Positions 33,322-44,203 of a stretch of DNA of 64,000 bases are shown here, in pieces. This DNA is from Bicyclus anynana (Eukaryota > Arthropoda > Insecta > Lepidoptera > Nymphalidae). The DNA is taken from positions 15,350,271-15,414,270 of the forward strand of contig NC_069095.1 in the NCBI RefSeq assembly GCF_947172395.1, written 5' to 3'. How positions within the stretch are numbered: position 1 is the stretch's first letter; every line of letters starts with the position of its first letter. The notes below the pieces were generated by a model. That model did no database searches and was not told where the DNA came from. It was given only the letters and a program-made list of their open reading frames with translations. Position numbers and translations under genes: made by a program.

Positions 33322-36300
33322 ATGTATTGTGTGTTACTTATTTCTATATTCATTTGCGTAAGTATTGAAAGTTAGTCTAAAAATGCACATAGTAAAAATG
33401 TTAAATTTTAAAATTTAATCAATTGTTTAATTATCGACAAACCAAAAACTAATTTATTTGTTATATTTCTAAGTGATATATATATTTTCTTTAATTTTAA
33501 TTATTTAAATAGAAAATTAATTTTAATTAATAAAATATGTTGATAGTGACAAATCAATATGAAAACTTAATTTCTACTTTCTATTGTGTAAAGAAAAGAG
33601 TAAAACAGAATAATTACAATGTAAAACAGCTGGCCTATTAATTATTTTGGTCTTTATCATCAATATACTCCAAAATAAACATCAAATCAATTGACGAAAT
33701 GTCATTTACCTACTGTGATATCCAGTAAGCATCGGATGACATTTTTACATAGAATTTAAATTTCGTTAATGTCAACTAGCACACGTGCAACCAGCAAGTA
33801 TTAACCTGCAGGGCACTAATTAACTTTGTTGTCATAATCAGTCACCGTTCACTGTAGAAGCATTATGTATTTCAAAATTATTAGATTCCTAAATTCTAGA
33901 TTGTTATGGTGTTTTTATTCACTAACTTCTCTCCTTGTGTTACTTTTGTATCCTGTACAACAAATGGCTTTTCAAAATTGTCAGGTCTATGTATGCTGAT
34001 CGATGAATATTTAGACTTTCCAACATTTTTTTACTTGCCACGTGCGTCATGTGTTTACAGCAGAATGCCCTGGCTGTCCGGGTGTCCGTGGAGCAGGGGG
34101 TGCTGCAAGGGGAGCAGCTGACGACAGTCACAAAGGACGCTACGTACTACAGTTTTAAAGGAATACCGTACGCCGCCCCACCGGTTGGCAAACTAAGGTT
34201 TCAGGTAATATTTACATTTTTTTTTACATGAATTTAGTACCAACACCATATTACTTATAATATTTTATTTGTTTGATTTCTTACAGCCTCCTCAACCACC
34301 AGCAAGATGGAAGGGCATAAGAAATGCAACGCAGCACGGAAGCATATGCATACAAGTAGATAACATCAGTCAGGAATTCTTACCCTGTAGCGAAGACTGT
34401 CTCTTCTTGAACGTCTACACTCCGAATATGAAGCCATCATCACCATTGACTGTCATGCTTTTTATCCACGGCGGAGGCTTCATGAGTGGTTCGGGCAACG
34501 ATGACTTTTACGGACCCGATTTCTTCATAAGTCAAAACATAATTCTTATAACAATCAACTACAGGTTAGATGCTATAGGATTTTTGAATTTGGGTTCCAA
34601 GGAAGTTTCCGGGAATGCAGGAATGAAAGATCAAGTCGCGGCCTTGAAATGGGTGCAACTTAATATAGCGCACTTTGGTGGTAACCCGAAAAAAGTCACC
34701 ATATTCGGTAACTCAGCTGGTGGCATCAGTTGTCTTTTGCACTGCATATCACCGATGTCTAAAGGACTGTTCAATAGAGCGATAGCTATGAGTGGTGTTC
34801 CCTTAATGGATATCGGTCTTGAGTTTGAATCTGTAAGACGAGGGTTTAATTTAGGAAAGATTATGGGCTATGAAACAAAGAATGCCACTGCGCTTCTTGA
34901 ATTCTTGCAAAGTGCCCCAGCGTCTCAATTGCTTAATACCAAACCACATGTAATAATAGCGGAGGAATATATGAATAACCTTGCGAAAATGTATCAATTT
35001 GGACCGGTTGCAGAAGGAGATTTCGGCCAGGAGAGATACTTGACGGATGCATTTGTTATGTCACTTGTAAATGGAAATATTAACGACAATGATATAATGA
35101 TAGGCTACTCAAATAATGAAGGTTTGACCGGTATCTCTTACTTTGAAGATTATTTGATCGATGTAGACAACAAGTATCCTGAGTTACTAAATCCAAGAAG
35201 ATTTCTGTACTATATCAGTGCAAAGGATTACTTACCGTTGTCTGACGATATTAAGGATTATTACTTTGGAGCAAAACCTATAAGCCTGGATACGATGAAG
35301 GAATATGTTAACTACCGAAGTGATACGGTAGAATATCAATCATTGAGGTACATGAGAGACGTTTACAGAGCATATTCGAAAAAGAAATTCTTGTACCGGT
35401 TTTCTGGAGACACAGAAAGGAATGTCTACAGTATGGACAAGGTTCGGTACGGATTGACTGGAGCAGGACAAAAAGACATCGAGATGTATTTATTCTATGC
35501 TAACTCGCTTAAGTTGCCAATCAATACTGATAGTGAATCATTTGGAATAATTAAACAGTTAACTACTCTGTTTGCCAACTACGCCAAGTTTGGGTACGTA
35601 TATTGATGAGCTTACTTACATAATGTCTTGTATAAGGTATAGAGATCTTAGTTCTCATAGAAAAGGAAGCGTTATTCCCCGAGAATAAACTTTTTATTGA
35701 CTTGTGCCGGCAAAAATCTCTTTTATCAAATTTCAACATCGATGCCTTTTATCCTAGACTGGTCCTGACTTTTTTATTTATTTCTCATTTATGTGTAATG
35801 ATTTTACGATTTTAACCGACTTCAAAAAAAGGAGAAGGTTCTCAATTTTTTAAAATATTTTTTTTAATGTTTGTTCCCTCATAACTTCGTAATTTCTTAA
35901 CCTATTTTGAAAATTCTTTATTTTTTTGAAAGAGTATACTTCCAGATCGGTCCCATTTGTAATTTTGTATTAAAATTAAAATTACGAAATTTGCCGGACT
36001 GTGGCGCTTTTGTTTACTATGATAAGACACACTAAAAACAGAAAAATCTTTATAACAAAAAAATTGTGTCACTTCAACATCACAAAAATAAACTAAAAAC
36101 CGAAAAATAACATCGTATGTGCTACCTTCTGATCACATTGAAAGCGGAGCCAACACAGTGATGCATTAACTAAATACGATGTTATTTTTCGCTTTTTAGT
36201 TTATTTTTGTGATTTTGAGTCGGTTGAATTTTTTAATGAAAATATCGCGTTTCAGAAACCCAACACCTGACTCGTCACTTGGAGTAACTTGGAACGAATA

Positions 36301-36451
36301 TGACGCCAAAAAAGAGAGCTACTTGGACATTGGATTAAAACTGACTCCTGGAACTCATCCCGAGGCGAACGTGATGAAATTCTGGCGAAAACTGTACAAT
36401 AAAGCAAACACACCGTTCTACCATGTTGGCGTTATACCACCAACAGAATGA
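33322..36451 (+). CDS. Carboxylesterase 1, secreted, catalytic His replaced by Gln (560 aa, four exons)
   Basis: COesterase-family protein. Exons: 33322-33357 (12 codons, MYCVLLISIFIC, signal peptide), 34061-34204, 34287-35593, 36256-36451; all borders GT/AG and phases agree (0, 0, then 2). Family landmarks: PYAAPPVGKLRF, EDCLFLNVYTP, oxyanion HGGGF, nucleophile elbow GNSAGG (Ser203), acid in GYSNNEGL (Glu338), and GNPTPD near the end. At the catalytic His position the codon at 35469 is CAA, giving Gln455 (GAGQKD), where esterase 2 has CAC. The protein is otherwise full length and uninterrupted. Hydrolysis should be lost or strongly reduced by knowledge of the alpha/beta-hydrolase triad; a binding or sequestering role is possible but not shown. 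It is the upstream member of a tandem pair. Intron 1 is 703 bases and intron 3 holds a MITE. Confidence 0.9.
35813..36235. mobile_element. MITE (ACCGACTTC family) in esterase 1 intron 3
   Basis: Starts ttttaaccgacttcaaaaaa and ends ttttgagtcggttgaatttt, giving short terminal inverted repeats. Inside, cacaaaaataaactaaaaac (36085) pairs with its reverse complement near 36190-36215. About 420 bp, non-coding. It ends about 20 bases before the exon 4 acceptor. Confidence 0.7.
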
Positions 36452-36869
36452 TGATAATATTAAATAGAAACAGAATATTACTTTGCGGAAATTTATTTCT
36501 AAATATATTTATTACTAAAATTAAGTACTACGAAAAATTAGATAAATATTGATAGAGCAACAGCTAAACAGCGACTGTTATTACAAAGCAAATCGCCTAA
36601 TATAACTTCAAGACTTAGTTTGCTTTGCATTTGTCTATATTTTTAACCGACTTTAAAAAGGAGGAGGTTCTCAATTCCTCGGAATCTTTTTTATGTATGT
36701 TCACCGATTACTCATATTAACCTGGTCAGGATCTGATGATGGAATCTTGGAGAAATCTAGGGAAACATTCGAAAATTATAGCGGCAACTAATGCGTTTAT
36801 TTATTAATGTGTTTATTAGGTATTTTAAAGCACTACAATTCAATGAACGTCTAGTGTGATCTGATGGTA

Positions 36870-37447
36870 CCGAATTAACAGCAGTTACCTTGTATTTGGA
36901 CTTTATTAATTTATTATGATGAGAACTTAACATCTAGATAGGTTATGACTGTCATTAGGGGTCTGGTGGTAGAGACGCGAAACAGTTAAGGGAACTCCTC
37001 AACGGTTTACAGTAGCTATCTTGTGTTTTGGGCTTGACTAAGTTGTATTGATGAGAACTCTGCATCTAGATATGTTGTGACTGTTATTAGGGGTCTGGTG
37101 ATGGAAACGAAAGACAGTTAAGGGAACTCCTCAGCAGTTCACAGTAGCTACCTTGTGTTTTGGCTTGATTAATTTTTATTGATAAAAATTTACATCTAAA
37201 TATGTTGTGACTGTCATTAGGGGTTTGGTGATAGGGATGAGAGACAGTTACGGGAACTCCTCCCCGGTTTACAGTAGATACCTTGTGTTTGGGCTCGATT
37301 AATTTGTTTTGATGAAAACTTACATCTAGATGTGTTGTAACTATCATTAGGGGTGTGGTGATGGAGACGAGGGATAGTTAAGGTTACTCCTCAACAGTGT
37401 ACAGTTGCTACCCTGTGATTGGGCTTGATTAATTTGTATAGATGATA
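36870..37447. repeat. 130-bp minisatellite, about 4.4 copies
   Basis: The landmark attaggggtctggtgat recurs at about 36954, 37086, 37216 and 37346, a period of 130-132 bases. Units share ttaagggaactcctcaacgg and accttgtgtttgggctt. The minus-strand 86-codon frame over it is the repeat read backwards. Confidence 0.85.
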
Positions 37448-37484
37448 ACTTTTCTCTATAATCATCATCATCATCATCTATCTG

Positions 37485-37580
37485 AAAATCCTAAATCATA
37501 AATAACTATCTGAAAATCCTAAATCACAAAGAACTAACTGAAAATCCTAAATCATAAACATTTAAGATTTTTCAGATAGT
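37485..37580. repeat. 28-bp tandem repeat ending in an inverted unit
   Basis: tatctgaaaatcctaaatca occurs three times with roughly 28-base spacing, followed by an inverted partial unit (taagatttttcagatag). An atc microsatellite precedes it (37461-37480). Confidence 0.75.
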
Positions 37581-37754
37581 ACTTTCCGAAACGGCTTTAA
37601 TTAACACAGCACTGACTTGGTACCGTCTTCAAACTAATCAGGAGGTCGCACAAACGATGTCATTTTTTACTTTTTAGTTTAGTAGAAACATTTTTGTAAT
37701 TTTGAAGTTAGTTGTATTTTTTTATTAAATTTTTTTATCTCTAAGGGATTGTTG

Positions 37755-38255
37755 CCCACGTCGCCTTGGCGTGGCTTTTCTGAACTAAAGGGGCAGTTAC
37801 CCTAACACCTTCGCATATATACCTTGAACGCATCAACATTGAATAACGTATGTACATCATACAATGTACCTATTTCTAGGGATTAAGCCACGCAGCGTCG
37901 ATCCCATCTTGAGCCGGGGCCTACGTTGTAATCCTCTGAAACCACTTAAAGCCTACTGACCCCCACCTGTTATAACTACAATCCACCCTCTTAATGAACC
38001 CTACTCTCGCAATAAATACATAACTTTGACTCATCTTTAATAACTTGACTTAAACTTAAAACATACTTCACTAGCAGCTTTATTTAACTAATGCATATAA
38101 CCAACAAAAAAAATTGCAATAACGCAATCTGCCTCGATGGTTTAATGCTTTATTATACGGTGGTATATAAACGTATAGAAAAGGTTACTCAATTAAGACT
38201 ACCCTAACGCTGAAAAGCACTTTACAACCGTATGTTTTTTTTTTCTATATACTTA
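37755..38255 (+). repeat. Left arm of the inverted repeats around esterase 2
   Basis: Two blocks, 37755-38075 (ggattaagccacgcagcgtc, gaaaccacttaaagcctact, ctacaatccaccctcttaat) and 38155-38235 (aaggttactcaattaagact, accctaacgctgaaaagcac). Both recur in reverse order and orientation at 43163-43425 and 42755-42845. Confidence 0.75.
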
Positions 38256-38371
38256 CTTACTTGCATTTTAACCATAATGTATGTAAAGGTGATATAATTC
38301 AATTTTGTTTTAATATACCGGTCTCATAATACGTATAAGATGATAAAATACAGGTTTTTGATATATTAGGA

Positions 38372-38378
38372 TATAAAA
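38372..38378 (+). promoter_or_regulatory. TATA box of esterase 2
   Basis: tataaaagtcaacgtgctca, 36 bases before the ATG, homologous to 33284. Confidence 0.55.
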
Positions 38379-38407
38379 GTCAACGTGCTCATGACAAATT
38401 ATTTAAA

Positions 38408-41332
38408 ATGTATCGTGCGTTACTTATTTCTACGTTCTTTTGCGTAAGTATTGAAAGCATCGACCTCCTGTTAAAAAGTGGATGCACAATCAGCGACCAA
38501 AAAACGTCCCCACTCAATGAGTGCCAAACACAACTTCTTGACACTCAATTCAAGTAGTCGCATTTACAAATTCAACCTTAATCTCAATCCTTAAGGTTGA
38601 ATTTGCTATGAATTTGGGATTTTATTGATTATTGGATTATATTCAAAGGCCTTTAGGTATAATTTTGTTTACCAATAACTAAGACTGCCAAAGCAAAATT
38701 GGCCAGTTTTTAACTGAAATTACATTACATTACTACATGATTGTGCATCCTCTTAATATAAGAGTTCAATGATTGAAAATAAGTCTAGAATGCACATAAT
38801 GTGTATACATACATTTGTTCAACGCTATGAAAGAGATAACGCTACTTCCTGTTGCGCCGCCACTGGTTGAATTTTGTCTATTTCTCTGCACGAGATTATC
38901 TCGTTGGTCGTATGTTAGCGCCACTAGTCGTAAAGTAATGTCGGTATAATAATCAGTCAAAGTTCACTACAGAAGCAATATGTATTTTAATATTTCATTA
39001 TTTATCATTAGATTCCTAAATTCCAGAGTATTATGGTGCTTCTATATATTCCGCGGTCTCCTTAATACGCTTGTATACCGAGTAATAAAATACTTTCGCA
39101 AAAATGGAACTATCAACTATTACTATCCAATGTGTTCTCGTTCTAATTCTCTATTACTTGCTACGTGCTTCATTCGTCAGTTACACTTACTCGTACCATT
39201 TCAAACTGAAGTTCTACTATTCATAGTTATTGGTGTGTTTACAGCGGAATGCCCTGGCTGTCCGGGTGTCCGTGGAGCAGGGGGTGCTGCAGGGGGAGCA
39301 GCTGACGACAGTCACAAAGGACGCTACGTACTACAGTTTTAAAGGAATACCGTACGCCGCCCCACCGGTTGGCAAACTAAGGTTTCAGGTGATATTTACA
39401 TTTTTTTTACATGAAAACTTGGTGATTTCATGTTATCCATAACAGATTGGGTTTCATGACACATGCCTATCCTGCCTGCATTTAAGTACTGTATTACTAA
39501 AAATATTTTATTTGTTTGATTTCTTACAGCCTCCTCGACCACCAGCAAGATGGAAGGGAATAAGAAATGCTACACAACATGGAAGCATATGCATACAAGT
39601 AGATTCGGTCAGTCAGGAATTCTTACCCTGTAGCGAAGACTGTCTCTTCTTGAATGTCTACACTCCAAACATGAAGCCATCATCACCATTGACTGTCATG
39701 CTCTTCATCCACGGCGGAGGCTTCATGAGTGGTTCGGGCAACGACGACCTTTACGGACCCGATTTCTTCATGAGTCAAAACATAATTCTTATAACAATCA
39801 ACTACAGGTTAGATGCTATAGGATTTTTAAATTTGGGTTCCAAGGAAGTTTCCGGGAATGCAGGAATGAAAGATCAAGTCGCGGCCTTGAAATGGGTGCA
39901 ACGTAATATAGCACAGTTCGGTGGTAATCCGAAAAAAGTAACCATCTTTGGTAGTTCAGCCGGCGGTATCAGTTGTCTTCTACACTGCATATCACCGATG
40001 ACTAAAGGATTGTTCAATAGAGCGATAGCTATGAGTGGCGTTCCCTTAATGGATTTCGGTCTTGAGTTTGAATCTATAAGACGAGGGTTTAATTTAGGAA
40101 AGATTATGGGCTACGAAACAAAGAATGCCACTGCGCTTCTTGAATTCTTGCAAAATGCTCCAGCGTATCAATTGCTTAACACCAAACCACATGTAATAAT
40201 AGCGGAGGAATATATAAACCACCTTGGGAAAATGTATCAATTTGGACCGGTTGCAGAAGGAGATTTCGGCCAGGAGAGATACTTGACGGATGCATTTGTT
40301 ATGTCACTTGTAAACGGAAATATTAACGACAATGATATAATGATAGGCTACTCAAATAATGAAGGTTTGTTCGGCATCTCTTACTACGAAGATTATTTAA
40401 TCGATGTATACAACAAGTATCCTGAGTTGCTAAATCCAAGAAGATTACTGTACTATATCAGTGCAAAGGATTACTTACCGTTGTCTGATGATATTAAGGA
40501 TTATTACTTTGGAACCAAACCTATAAGCCTGGATACGATGAAGGAATATGTTAACTACCGAAGTGATACGGTAGAATATCAATCATTGAGGTACATGAGA
40601 GACGTTTACAGAGCATATTCGAAAAAGAAATTCTTGTACCGGTTTTCTGGAGACACAGAAAGGAATTTTTACAGTAAAGACAAGGTTAGGTACGGGTTAT
40701 CTGGAGCAGGCCACAGAGACATCGAGATGTATTTATTCCATGCCAACTCGCTCAAGTTGCCAATCAATACTGATAGTGAATCATTTGGAATAATTAAACA
40801 GTTAACCACTCTGTTTGCTAACTACGCCAAGTTCGGGTACGTATATTGATGAGCTTAATTACTTAATGTCTTGTATAATGTATAGAGATATAAGTTCTCA
40901 TCAAAGTAGTAGCAGTAGAATTGACTTATGTTCAACACTTCTGAATAGTTTATCACTGTTATGCCCTGTGATGAAATTTTTTATTGACAGGTGCCGGCAA
41001 AAACCTCTTTTACCAAATTTTAACATCGTTGTTTTTTATCCTTGACTTGTTTTAGACTTGTCTTGTCTTTTATATTTATTTCTCATTTATATGTAATGAT
41101 TTTTCATTATTTTATAATTATACTATTATGTTTCAGAAACCCAACACCTGACTCGTCACTCGGAGTAACATGGAACGAATATGACGCGAAAAAAGAGAGC
41201 TACTTGGACATTGGATCAAAACTGACTCCTGGAACTCATCCCGAGGCGAATGTGATAAAGTTCTGGCGAAACCTGTACGAAGGAGCGAACAGATTCTTCT
41301 ACCATGTTGGCGTTATACCACCAACAGAATGA
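38408..41332 (+). CDS. Carboxylesterase 2, secreted, triad complete (560 aa, four exons)
   Basis: Tandem duplicate of esterase 1, with exon lengths identical to it: 38408-38443 (MYRALLISTFFC, signal peptide), 39245-39388, 39530-40836, 41137-41332. Intron 1 also shares sequence with that of esterase 1 (gattcctaaatt, cagtcaaagttcacta), so the duplication covered promoter, introns and exons. Triad: Ser203 in GSSAGG, Glu338 in GYSNNEGL, His455 in GAGHRD (codon CAC at 40712). The elbow has Ser before the nucleophile where most family members have Glu. Predicted to be a secreted ester hydrolase; substrate unknown. I count 27 substitutions against esterase 1 over the long exon. AATAAA-type signals follow at about 41497 and 41513. 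A repeat copy (38815-38935) lies in intron 1. Confidence 0.92.
38815..38935 (-). repeat. Interspersed repeat in esterase 2 intron 1
   Basis: Inverted relative of 26278-26390 (tctgcacgagattatctcgt). Absent from the matching intron of esterase 1, so inserted after the duplication or lost from the other copy. Confidence 0.7.
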
Positions 41333-41612
41333 TTATAACATTAAATAGATTGTTACTTTGAGGATGTTCAATCAACCGATAAATCCAAGCGACAACGTCA
41401 CCAAGATCAGTCAATTATTTCCTTTTGATGAAACATTTACGGAACATTAAAGTTTCATTTGCAAAGTAGTAAAGATATTGATCAAAACTATACGGAATAA
41501 AGTTACTTCTGAAATAAAAAAATCAAAATTAGGTTCAAAACTACATTCATTGTTGAGTATTCAAATGAAATTTCTTAACATAAATAGTTAATTAGTATAA
41601 AAGATAATTTTA

Positions 41613-41805
41613 CTAGCGGACGCCCGCGAATTCGTCCGCGTGGAATTCAGTTATTCACAAACCCCGCAGGCACTATGAACGAATGACTTAATCCAGAGTA
41701 AAATGTATATTAATTCCAAATTTCAACCAAATTGCTTCAGTAGTTGCGGCATTAAAGAGTAACGAACATCCATACAAACTTTCGCGTTTATAATATTAGT
41801 AAGAT
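41613..41805 (+). repeat. Interspersed repeat (tagcggacgcccgcg family)
   Basis: Begins tagcggacgcccgcgaattc and ends ctttcgcgtttataatatta. Lies about 280 bases after the esterase 2 stop. Confidence 0.75.
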
Positions 41806-42754
41806 TTAGAATTGAGCCAAGCGATTGCAACTACTGTTTCATTAGATATTAATAAAATGAAAATTAATATCTCACTGCGTGAAAAAAAATTACTAGCTAA
41901 CTTTGTGTATTTTGTAATAGGTACAAATGTGAAATCTTTGTCAAAATTTTACACTCTTCCTTATCCTTATGTTAGTATCAAAATTTATAAACTTTGTTTC
42001 ATATAGTCGTACAAGTTTACTAAGAATTTTAATATGCAATAAAGTATACTTAATACTGCTTTACTACCTTCTTAGGCGACATCGTAAACGTGAAGCATAA
42101 AGATTCTTACACCGGGATATTATACCCTTAGTCTTACCCTTAGACATATACGTGATGCTGACATTGTTACTTCGCTGAAATGAGACATTCGTCCTTATCG
42201 TGACTAATATCAGAGCTAATATTATAAATTCAATTGAGTTTGTTTGACGCTTTAACATGATCATTATATTTTTCATTATATTTTGAATATGTTGCTCATT
42301 AACCCCTTTTATTGTCTAGTGAAACTGCCATTAAAACTCAGAGATTTAGACAAACAGACATACATGATAATATTTGAAAAAGGTGTAAATTACAGAACAG
42401 AAAATGTCAAAAGCTAACACTTTATATATGCACTTGAGAAAACATGGTTAATTTGAAACACAAACAGATACTTCAGTTTTATTTATATGCATGTAGGTAC
42501 GAGTATGTATTAAACTTTGAGTGTCATGACTCAGACAATGTATATTGTATTATCTGTAGATACATTAATTATGAACAAGCGAGCGAGTCGCAAGTCTTTT
42601 TTTAACAATTTGATTGGATTATTCACATTACCTTTCTACACTGCTCATTTTCACCGTCGTCAAAACTCCTATTACTTACTTTGGGTATAAATTTTTGAAC
42701 ACCTTGCCATGTTTATTTTATGGTGTGAAGTATGGGGTTATGGCTTACGGCTAA
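41806..42754. other. Intergenic, nothing recognised
   Basis: AT-rich; short frames at 41812 and 42064 show no domain. Confidence 0.45.
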
Positions 42755-43425
42755 AAAGTCATACGCCTGTAAGTGCTTTTCAGCGTTAGGGTAGTCTTCA
42801 TTGAGTAACCTTTTGTATACGTTCTTACACCACCGTATAAATATATATTTTTATCAGTTATATGCATACAGTAAATTCCAAATCCGAATTCCAAAAACGT
42901 AAACAAGAGACCCCGTATACGAACTTTAACTTTGAAAACAAAAATTTTACTTTTGCATATGACAAAGCACTCATAAAGGTCTTATTTATTAAAGTGAAAT
43001 GCATCGATAATGCACTAGTAGTCAATCCATGTTTCACTTCACTATGGCTGCAGTTGTAAATAGTGACAGTTGATCTGACGCCTTATTTGTTATGGTTTTT
43101 CAAATTCGGAATCGGAATGGACTTTATCTGTAAGGCTGCTAATGATAGGCTACTCAAATAATGTTTTAAATTTAAGTCAAGTTATAAACTGAGTCAAAGT
43201 TATGTATTTATTGCGGGTATAGGGTTCATTAAGCTGGTGGATTGTAGTTATGACAGGTGGGGTCACTGGGCTTTAAGTGGTTTCAGAGGATTACTACGTA
43301 GGCCCCCGCTCAAGATGGGATCGATGCTGCGGGGCTTAATCCCAAGGAATAGGTATATTGTATAGATAATGTGAAACATATAACATATGCGGAGGCTTTA
43401 GGTTAACTACCCCTTTCATTTCAAA
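42755..43425 (-). repeat. Right arm of the inverted repeats around esterase 2
   Basis: Inverted counterpart of 37755-38255: block 42755-42845 (gcttttcagcgttagggtag, gagtaaccttttgtatacgt) and block 43163-43425 (ggattgtagttatgacaggt, ctttaagtggtttcagagga). About 300 bases (42867-43162) intervene on this side only. Confidence 0.75.
43140..43163 (+). pseudogene. 24-bp esterase exon fragment
   Basis: taatgataggctactcaaat plus aatg is identical to 35095-35118 of esterase 1 and 40338-40361 of esterase 2, where it encodes MIGYSNN just before the catalytic acid. Flanking sequence does not match. It sits exactly where the inverted-repeat block starts at 43163. Confidence 0.75.
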
Positions 43426-43626
43426 TTCAAAAATTCTTTTAATGGTCACATTGAAAAAAAAATAAACGAGGCAATATTGTACAGCTTAAAAACCGTGTGA
43501 CCGTTAAAATTGCACACAAAAAAATCATTAAATATGAAAAACTGATTTAGTCTATTTAAAAAAAACACTTTGTAGAAGAATAAACTAAAGTTACTAGCTG
43601 AAACAACTATTCAAAAATAATTACCA

Positions 43627-43689
43627 AGTATAAAATCACCGCTTAAGTAGTAGTATTCAATACTACTACTTAAGCGGTGATTTTATACT
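43627..43689. repeat. Perfect 31-bp palindrome with one-base spacer
   Basis: Arms 43627-43657 and 43659-43689 are exact reverse complements around a single C. The core is cttaagtagtagtatt-c-aatactactacttaag. It lies 515 bases before the esterase 3 start. Confidence 0.9.
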
Positions 43690-44203
43690 ATATAATCGGG
43701 TAGGGATTTTTGTATTTTGTACAAAAATCAATGTAACTTAAAAACCATAAAACTAACTAACTATATTTCATTATTTTAGTAGGCCTTGATGTCAGATATA
43801 ATTCTGTAGAGTATTGTACTAATTACGGGACACTCTGTATAAGAAAACGAGTTCTTATCCTGGGAGAAGCCGTAAGACTCAACTAAACCCATATTCGATG
43901 TACTTGTATGTCCTTTGCTTTAAAATCATTAATTCTAATCATAGATTATCTTATCTAGAAACTGTTGAAAATAGATTGGCACTCAAACAATCTCTGATGA
44001 TAAGCTAATTGAAACGTTGAGTTTGATTATAATATTGAAGAACATTCACGCTTTATTGTCATCAGATTTAGTGTCTAAATATAATTATTATTTATTACTT
44101 TAATAACGATAAAGTGCATAAACAAGAAACTGTAAAAAAAATCATAATTTTTTTAAAACGTAACAAAAATATTAGTTTTTGAGTTAAAATCTTATCTAAA
44201 GAT
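43690..44203. other. Upstream region of esterase 3
   Basis: AT-rich. attacgggacactctgtata (43822-43841) resembles the end of a mariner-like element (a similar gggacaccccgtatac is near 21190). No clear TATA box was seen. Confidence 0.4.

Larger units (their letters stand above)
36643..37735. mobile_element. ACCGACTTC-family element expanded by internal tandem repeats
   Basis: Left end tttttaaccgactttaaaaa, then ggaggaggttctcaattcct, as at 35813. The right end (ttttgtaattttgaagttag, then ttgtatttttttat) resembles the right end of that MITE with changes. The interior contains two tandem arrays. Treating the whole as one element is an inference. Confidence 0.5.

Noticed and set aside
33906..34131. 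Frames on both strands overlapping esterase 1 exon 2
   Set aside because: Out of frame with the esterase, whose splice sites and phase are consistent; these are shadows.
37087..37347. 86-codon minus-strand frame
   Set aside because: It is the 130-bp minisatellite read backwards, with the period visible in the peptide.
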